In this document: piece by piece, positions 6,564 to 11,435 of the stretch | How positions within the stretch are numbered: the stretch's first letter is position 1 | How the letters are laid out: each line of letters begins with the position of its first letter | Assembly: GCA_947487845.1 (NCBI GenBank) | Contig: CANKYC010000035.1 | Coordinates: 1 to 11,435, forward strand | Direction of reading: 5' to 3' | Origin: Rickettsiales bacterium | GTDB taxonomy: Bacteria; Pseudomonadota; Alphaproteobacteria; Rickettsiales; UBA1997 | Length of the DNA stretch: 11,435 bases | Position numbers and translations under genes: made by a program | The notes under the pieces: generated by a model | Databases searched by the model: none | What the model was told of the DNA's origin: nothing | What the model saw: the letters and a program-made list of their open reading frames with translations, nothing else

Positions 6564-8618
6564 ATGGAAGCAACAAAAAAACCAATATTAGATTTTATAG
6601 GATCGACTGAATCAGTTTTTATTATACCAGTTTATCAAAGAGACTATTCGTGGAAAAAATCTAACTGTGAAAAGCTTTGGCAAGATCTTTTAGATCTACC
6701 AAAAAATAAAAGAGAAAGCCACTTTTTCGGCTCAATTGTTGAGATCAATAGCGGAAGAGACAAAAAAGGGTATGCTAAAAATTTAATAATTGATGGTCAA
6801 CAAAGACTTACCACCACTTCTTTAATACTTCTCGCGATCAGAAATTATTTAGAAAATAGCTCAAATAAAAATGAGTTAAATTCAAAGAGAATTGGAAAAT
6901 ATTTAACCAACGAAGATTGCGAAGAAGATGTTAAAATTCGCCTAAAGCCCAATAAACAAGATAAGAAGCATTTTGAAGAATTATTCGAAAATAGAAAAAT
7001 TGATAAAGCAAATATCGATTCAAACATAGCTTCTAACTACTACTTTTTTTACGATAAAATAAGCCAAAATGAAATTGATATTGATGAACTTTTTTTGTCG
7101 TTGAAAAAACTAGAAATAGTCTTGGTGACCCTTGAAAAACCAAAAGATGATCCTCAATTAATTTTTGAAAGCCTTAACTCAACTGGGGTTGATTTGACCG
7201 CTTCGGATCTAATTAGAAATTATGTTTTGATGGATTTAGAGCCAGAAGAGCAAGAAAAACAATATGAAAAATATTGGCTTAAAATAGAAAAACTAACCAG
7301 CGACATTTCTGAATTTATTAGGCATTATCTGCAATTTTATTTTGCAACCAACATCAAAAAAAGTTTGGTTTATCAAGAATTTCAAAAATTTAGAGAAAAA
7401 GCACATTTAAATAAAAGCGAAATACTGGAAGAGCTTTTGAAATACGCTCTTAAATATAATTTTTTTATCCAAGAACATAGCGATAAGGATATAAATAAAA
7501 GGCTGCAAAATATCCGCGATTTAGATTCTACCACATTATATCCATATTTATTTGATGTTTTTGACTTATTTGAAGATGAAAAATTGAGCAAAAATGATGT
7601 TTTGGAAATTCTAAAATTTCTTGAAAGCTATTCTTTTAGAAAGTCATTATCCGGCGACACAAAAGGCGTTGTTGCCATGATTTTAAGTCTAAAAAAAGAG
7701 ATAAGAAAACAACCTGATTGGCAAAAAAATTATCTTGAAATTTTTAAGGCAATTTTAATTTCCAAAACCTCGTCACAAAAACTTCCAATTGATGAAGATT
7801 TTGAAAAGTTTTTAAGTGAAGCTGATGTTTATGGTATGAGAAATGACAAATTTTTGATGTCATCAATCGAACATCACAATTGTGCTTATGAGATAAATTT
7901 GAAAGACCTTGAAATAGAACATATAATACCACAAAACGCTGCAAAATGGAAAAAAATGCTGGGCGATAATTGGCAAGAAATCCAAAAAAAATATCTTCAC
8001 ACAATTGGAAACTTGTCTTTGACTGGGAAAAATCAAGAATTGTCCAACAAAGATTTTTTAAGCAAACAAGATATAGATTATCAAACTTCAAAATTAAAAT
8101 TAAGCAAAAACCTAGGTGAAGGCGAAATTTGGAATGAAGAAAAAATCAAAGAAAGAGCTGATTGGTTAATTGCAATAGCCAAAAAAGTTTGGCCATATCC
8201 AACAAGTTCTTACAAAATAAAATCAGAAAATCAGCCAGATTTTTTTAGTTTACAGGAATTTGAAAACGACAACATTACCAAAACAGCGCCATTTTTAATC
8301 GAAATCGAGATCGAAAAAAAGAAAATCCCAGTAAAAAATTGGAGAAATGTTATTGAAGAATTGTTAAAAATATTTCATGAATTTTCTCCGACTGATTTTA
8401 AGCGCATTTCAAATATGGCTGGGCTTGAAAGGTTTTTTAATAAAGAAAAAGAAGGAAAATTATTTGCCGGAGAAATTAAAAATGATATTATTTCTGGCTA
8501 TGAAATTAATGTTAATCAATCGGGAATTCCTTTAATTAAAAATCTCAAAAAAATTTGCGAAGAAATAAATTTTGATAAAGAAATATTGATTTATTACAAA
8601 CCAAAAGAGTCAAAATAA
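6564..8618 (+). CDS. DUF262-DUF1524 (GmrSD/SspE-type) defence nuclease
   Basis: Probable single-chain anti-phage nuclease of the group that includes GmrSD (Type IV restriction of modified phage DNA) and SspE. The DUF262 N-terminus has the entry motif VYQRDYSW (23-30), HFFGSIV (53-59) and the ParB-like nucleotide-binding IIDGQQRLTT (75-84). The FESLNSTGVDLTASDLIRNY block typical of the family follows. The DUF1524 HNH centre is at 448-458 (LEIEHIIPQN, His453), with His479 and Asn483 in HTIGNLSL. Residues of about 550-684 form an extra C-terminal region that I cannot assign. At 684 residues with both domains intact it looks functional. Roughly 17 of 20 arginine codons are AGA/AGG, against CGN in trxB, which suggests acquisition. 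It sits 7 bp after trxB and 25 bp before the fadB-type gene. Target and trigger are not visible in sequence. Confidence 0.88.
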   Translation: MEATKKPILDFIGSTESVFIIPVYQRDYSWKKSNCEKLWQDLLDLPKNKRESHFFGSIVEINSGRDKKGYAKNLIIDGQQRLTTTSLILLAIRNYLENSSNKNELNSKRIGKYLTNEDCEEDVKIRLKPNKQDKKHFEELFENRKIDKANIDSNIASNYYFFYDKISQNEIDIDELFLSLKKLEIVLVTLEKPKDDPQLIFESLNSTGVDLTASDLIRNYVLMDLEPEEQEKQYEKYWLKIEKLTSDISEFIRHYLQFYFATNIKKSLVYQEFQKFREKAHLNKSEILEELLKYALKYNFFIQEHSDKDINKRLQNIRDLDSTTLYPYLFDVFDLFEDEKLSKNDVLEILKFLESYSFRKSLSGDTKGVVAMILSLKKEIRKQPDWQKNYLEIFKAILISKTSSQKLPIDEDFEKFLSEADVYGMRNDKFLMSSIEHHNCAYEINLKDLEIEHIIPQNAAKWKKMLGDNWQEIQKKYLHTIGNLSLTGKNQELSNKDFLSKQDIDYQTSKLKLSKNLGEGEIWNEEKIKERADWLIAIAKKVWPYPTSSYKIKSENQPDFFSLQEFENDNITKTAPFLIEIEIEKKKIPVKNWRNVIEELLKIFHEFSPTDFKRISNMAGLERFFNKEKEGKLFAGEIKNDIISGYEINVNQSGIPLIKNLKKICEEINFDKEILIYYKPKESK

Positions 8619-8643
8619 ACCGCACTAATAAATTACAAAAAAC

Positions 8644-10800
8644 ATGACAAACGCATTGACATTGACGATTGAAAAAAATGGTGTTGCAAATTTGGTTTTT
8701 GATTTGCCGGATGAAAAGGTAAATAAGCTTTCGGCGCCAGTGTTGGAAGAGTTGGAAAAGGCGTTGAATGTGATTGATGGAAATAAAGGAATTCGCATTC
8801 TTTTAATCACCAGCCATAAACAAAATATTTTTATTGCAGGCGCCGACATCAATGAAATCAAGGCGATAAATGATCCAAAAGATGCGTTGGCGAAGGTTTC
8901 GCGGGGTCAAAATGCGATTACAAAAATTGCCCAATTAAAAATTCCAACAATCGCCGTAATTGATGGCGCTTGTTTGGGCGGCGGTTTAGAACTGGCGCTG
9001 GCTTGTAAATATCGCGTTGCAATTGTTAGTCCAAAAACTTTATTAGGTTTGCCGGAAGTTAATTTGGGAATCATTCCCGGTTTTGGTGGAACGCAGCGTT
9101 TACCAAAATTAATTGGTTTACAAGAATCGCTAAAAATGATTCTTTCGGGAAAACCGGTAGATGCCAAAAAAGCCTTTAAAATCGGGCTTGTAGATGATAT
9201 TTTCCGTGAAGAATTTTTAGAAGAAAAACTTAGCCATTTTGTTACCGAAATTATTAAAAGCGGCGAGCAAAATCACTATTTAAAAGCGCGCGAAGATGTG
9301 AGAAAAAAACGCTTTATTTTTGAATCACTGTTATTTGGCAAATATATCATGTTTTACATGGCCAAAAAAGACCTATACGAAAAAACTAAAGGCCAATATC
9401 CGGCGCCATTTTATGCTTTGGAAGTTATTAAGAGAACTTACGGCGCAAAACATATTGATCGTGGATTAAAAACCGAACTTGAAGCATTTTGCGAATTGGC
9501 GGTGGGTGAAATTTCAAAAAGTTTAATTGAAGTTTATTTTACTTCCGAGGCTTTGAAAAAAGATTCTGGAATTGAATCAGAAATCGCGACGAAAGATGTA
9601 AAAAATGCCGCAATTATGGGCGCTGGCGTCATGGGCGGCGGGATTGCTTGGTTATTTGCCAATAATAATTTAAATGTTCGCATTAAAGATATTACTCAAA
9701 AAGCGATCGCGCTGGGTTACCACCAAATTATTTTAGTTTTTAATCAGCTTAAAAAAATCAGAAAAATTACCAGCGAGCAAGCCAATATTAAAATCGCTCA
9801 TGTTACCGCTGGCGTTGATTATGCCGGTTTTGATAAAACTGATTTTGTGATTGAAGCGATTGTGGAAAACATGGTAGTTAAGAAAAAATTATTAGCAGAA
9901 GTTGAGGCTCAAATTTCAAAAGATGCTGTGATCGCTTCAAATACTTCGTCACTTTCAATTTCTGAAATGGCTTGCGCGCTACAAAATCCTGAACGTTTTG
10001 CCGGAATGCATTTCTTTAATCCAGTAAATCGCATGCCTTTGGTTGAAGTAATTCGTGGTGAAAAAACTTCGGAAAAAACTATCGCAACTATTGTAAAACT
10101 TTCAAAAAAATTAGGTAAAACTCCAATTGTTGTGAAAGATGTTGCTGGATTTTTGGTAAACCGCATTTTGCTCCCATATATGAATGAAGCCGCTTATTTG
10201 CTGGAAGAGGGCGCTGATATTAAGCGCGTAGATTCTATAATCGAAAGATTTGGCATGCCGATGGGGCCATTTATTTTGGCTGATGTAGTGGGAATTGATG
10301 TCGGCGTGAAAGTTGCGCATTCATTGTTTGAAGCTTATGGCGAGCGCATGAAAGTTGCAGCGATTCTTGATGAAATTTATAATAATCACAAAGAATTACT
10401 CGGTAAAAAATCAGGCAAAGGCTTTTATATTCATCTGAATAATCAGCTAAATTGGCAGATTAATGAAATTTTAGAAAATGTCAGAAAGGCTAAGAATATT
10501 CACCAAACTTATATTCACGATTCAGAAATTCTCGATCGCTGTATTTTAACAATGGTTAATGAAGCCGCAAAATGTCTTGAAGAAAATGTAGTTAAAAATG
10601 CTCGCTATCTTGATATGGCGATGATTATGGGAACGGGATTTCCAGCATTTCGTGGCGGTGTTTTGCGTTATGCTGATTCGCGCGGAATTGGGCAAGTTGT
10701 GGAAAAATTAGAAGAGTTAAACAAAAAACACGGTGCGCGTTTTGAAGTTAGTAAATTGCTTCAAGATATGGCTAAAAATGGTCAGAAATTTTATCAGTAA
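8644..10800 (+). CDS. fadB: Multifunctional fatty-acid oxidation protein: enoyl-CoA hydratase / 3-hydroxyacyl-CoA dehydrogenase
   Basis: Alpha subunit of the beta-oxidation trifunctional complex: hydrates trans-2-enoyl-CoA, then oxidises 3-hydroxyacyl-CoA with NAD. The N-terminal crotonase domain (about 1-190) has the oxyanion-hole segment FIAGADI (63-69) and both catalytic glutamates, Glu116 in GGGLE and Glu138 in GLPE. The dehydrogenase Rossmann motif GAGVMG is at 326-331. The catalytic pair is His456 (MHFFNPVNRMP) and Glu468, with the same 12-residue spacing as in E. coli FadB. The NTSS segment is also present, and C-terminal helical domains complete the 718 residues, a normal length. The thiolase partner FadA is not in the window. 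Start ATG 8644 is 25 bp after the DUF262 stop. FadJ is an equally acceptable name; the motifs do not separate them. Arginine codons are mainly CGN, so it appears resident. Confidence 0.9.
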   Translation: MTNALTLTIEKNGVANLVFDLPDEKVNKLSAPVLEELEKALNVIDGNKGIRILLITSHKQNIFIAGADINEIKAINDPKDALAKVSRGQNAITKIAQLKIPTIAVIDGACLGGGLELALACKYRVAIVSPKTLLGLPEVNLGIIPGFGGTQRLPKLIGLQESLKMILSGKPVDAKKAFKIGLVDDIFREEFLEEKLSHFVTEIIKSGEQNHYLKAREDVRKKRFIFESLLFGKYIMFYMAKKDLYEKTKGQYPAPFYALEVIKRTYGAKHIDRGLKTELEAFCELAVGEISKSLIEVYFTSEALKKDSGIESEIATKDVKNAAIMGAGVMGGGIAWLFANNNLNVRIKDITQKAIALGYHQIILVFNQLKKIRKITSEQANIKIAHVTAGVDYAGFDKTDFVIEAIVENMVVKKKLLAEVEAQISKDAVIASNTSSLSISEMACALQNPERFAGMHFFNPVNRMPLVEVIRGEKTSEKTIATIVKLSKKLGKTPIVVKDVAGFLVNRILLPYMNEAAYLLEEGADIKRVDSIIERFGMPMGPFILADVVGIDVGVKVAHSLFEAYGERMKVAAILDEIYNNHKELLGKKSGKGFYIHLNNQLNWQINEILENVRKAKNIHQTYIHDSEILDRCILTMVNEAAKCLEENVVKNARYLDMAMIMGTGFPAFRGGVLRYADSRGIGQVVEKLEELNKKHGARFEVSKLLQDMAKNGQKFYQ

Positions 10801-10815
10801 GAAAATTTTTCCATT

Positions 10816-11301
10816 ATGAAAATCATCGGAATAGATCCCGGACTCACCAAAACCGGAGTTGGAATTATTGAGATCAAAAATAATACTTATTCCTTTGTCG
10901 CAGCCCAAACAATCTATTCAAAAGCTTCCGACCCTTTTGTAACAAGGCTGCATCACTTTCATACTTCTTTGGTTGAAATCATAAAAATCTATCAGCCCGA
11001 CGAAGCGGCAATCGAAGAGACTTTTGTGAATAAAAATCCAACCTCTTCACTTAAACTTGGACATGCTCGTGGCGCATTAATTTTAACTTTGGGATTATGT
11101 GGTTTGAAAGTTGCGGAATATTCTGCCACAGCAGTTAAAAAATCTGTTGTAGGAGTAGGGCGCGCAGAAAAAGACCAAGTGCAAATGATGATGCGAATTT
11201 TGCTTCCAAAAGCTACTTTTAAAACTGAAGATGAAGCTGATGCTTTAGCGGTGGCTATTTGTCATCAAAATAACAAAAGAAATTATCCTATACCAAATTA
11301 A
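10816..11301 (+). CDS. ruvC: Holliday junction resolvase RuvC
   Basis: Metal-dependent endonuclease that resolves Holliday junctions with RuvAB during recombination repair, acting as a dimer. The N-terminus GIDPGLTKTG carries Asp7. The second acidic residue is Glu67 in the AIEETF segment, followed by KNPTSSLKLGHARG. The last two are Asp139 and Asp142 in EDEADALA. All four catalytic carboxylates match the E. coli arrangement. At 161 residues it is slightly shorter than the E. coli protein, mainly at the C-terminal tail. It starts 15 bp after the fadB-type stop with no Shine-Dalgarno sequence. ruvA and ruvB, often downstream, would lie beyond the window. A long palindrome begins two bases after the stop codon. 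Confidence 0.95.
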   Translation: MKIIGIDPGLTKTGVGIIEIKNNTYSFVAAQTIYSKASDPFVTRLHHFHTSLVEIIKIYQPDEAAIEETFVNKNPTSSLKLGHARGALILTLGLCGLKVAEYSATAVKKSVVGVGRAEKDQVQMMMRILLPKATFKTEDEADALAVAICHQNNKRNYPIPN

Positions 11302-11303
11302 CT

Positions 11304-11435
11304 ATCTCTTGATAGCGCTAACGAAGTATTTTTGAGGAAAAATTGCGACTGGAAATGTAAGCTGTATCAAGTGATACAGCGTCATTTTCTGAGCAAATTT
11401 TTACCAAAAAGACAAAGTTATGGCTATCAAGAGAT
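11304..11435. repeat. Long palindromic element, about 132 bp, reaching the window edge
   Basis: The first 13 bases (11304-11316) and last 13 (11423-11435) are perfect inverted copies. The apex, 11361-11369 with 11372-11380, is a perfect 9-bp stem around two bases. The arms between pair imperfectly with small bulges; 5' and reversed 3' arms share blocks such as TAAC, TTTTTG and AAAAATT. The element contains no plausible gene. It resembles in size and form the palindromic elements of Rickettsia or a non-autonomous MITE, but I cannot match it to a named family. It may extend past base 11435. As RNA it would form a long hairpin just after ruvC, which could protect or end the transcript, although no T-run is visible. 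Confidence 0.8.

Noticed and set aside
7744..8091. 115-codon open frame on the minus strand inside the DUF262 gene
   Set aside because: It lies wholly opposite the conserved HNH region, has no recognisable domain, and its composition is that of a reversed AT-rich gene.
6564..8618. DUF262 gene as part of a phosphorothioate Ssp or a BREX system
   Set aside because: No ssp/dnd or brx genes lie beside it; both neighbours are metabolic genes.
8907..9167. 86-codon minus-strand open frame opposite the hydratase domain
   Set aside because: It mirrors a strongly conserved coding region and its sequence is the expected antisense of glycine- and alanine-rich codons.
11304..11435. tRNA or other structured RNA gene after ruvC
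   Set aside because: The fold is one long hairpin with no cloverleaf arms, and it lacks the T-loop GGTTC and CCA-side features.

Overview
The window reads as part of an AT-rich alphaproteobacterial genome (about one third G+C by eye). The best lineage marker is a COQ9/rpsU-divergent family protein at 1243-1968, a family I know only from Alphaproteobacteria and mitochondria. The other housekeeping genes (ArgD, CvpA, FabG, TrxB, a FadB-type beta-oxidation protein, RuvC) fit. The genus cannot be fixed from this sequence; a Rickettsiales- or Holosporales-like relative is possible but unproven.

Layout. The first gene, argD, is on the minus strand and runs off the left edge. It diverges from a run of eight plus-strand genes that fills the rest of the window. 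The 65-bp divergent gap holds a 60-bp imperfect palindrome. The plus-strand order is COQ9-like, cytosine-C5 methyltransferase, EcoRII-like restriction endonuclease, CvpA-like, FabG, TrxB, DUF262/DUF1524 protein, FadB-type enzyme and RuvC. A palindrome of about 132 bp begins two bases after the ruvC stop and reaches the right edge. No stretch over 300 bases lacks a gene; the longest gene-free segments are 1969-2061 and 11302-11435. I see no tRNA, rRNA, CRISPR array, transposase or integrase.

Two defence modules sit inside the housekeeping run. The first is a Type II restriction-modification pair (2062-4069) whose genes overlap by 29 bp. The methyltransferase target-recognition region looks like Dcm/M.EcoRII, and the nuclease C-terminus looks like EcoRII-C. 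Together they suggest CCWGG as the target. Consistent with this, I find no CCWGG site in the window but eight CCSGG sites, and all eight Pro-Gly dipeptides use CCC or CCG although CCA is the usual proline codon. The second module is a single-gene DUF262-DUF1524 (GmrSD/SspE-type) nuclease at 6564-8618, set between trxB and the fadB-type gene with only 7 and 25 bp of flanking space.

Arginine codons separate the modules from their hosts. The methyltransferase, endonuclease and DUF262 genes use almost only AGA/AGG. The neighbouring fabG, trxB and fadB-type genes use mostly CGN. This points to separate horizontal acquisition of both modules into a resident gene run covering membrane, fatty-acid, redox, beta-oxidation and recombination functions.
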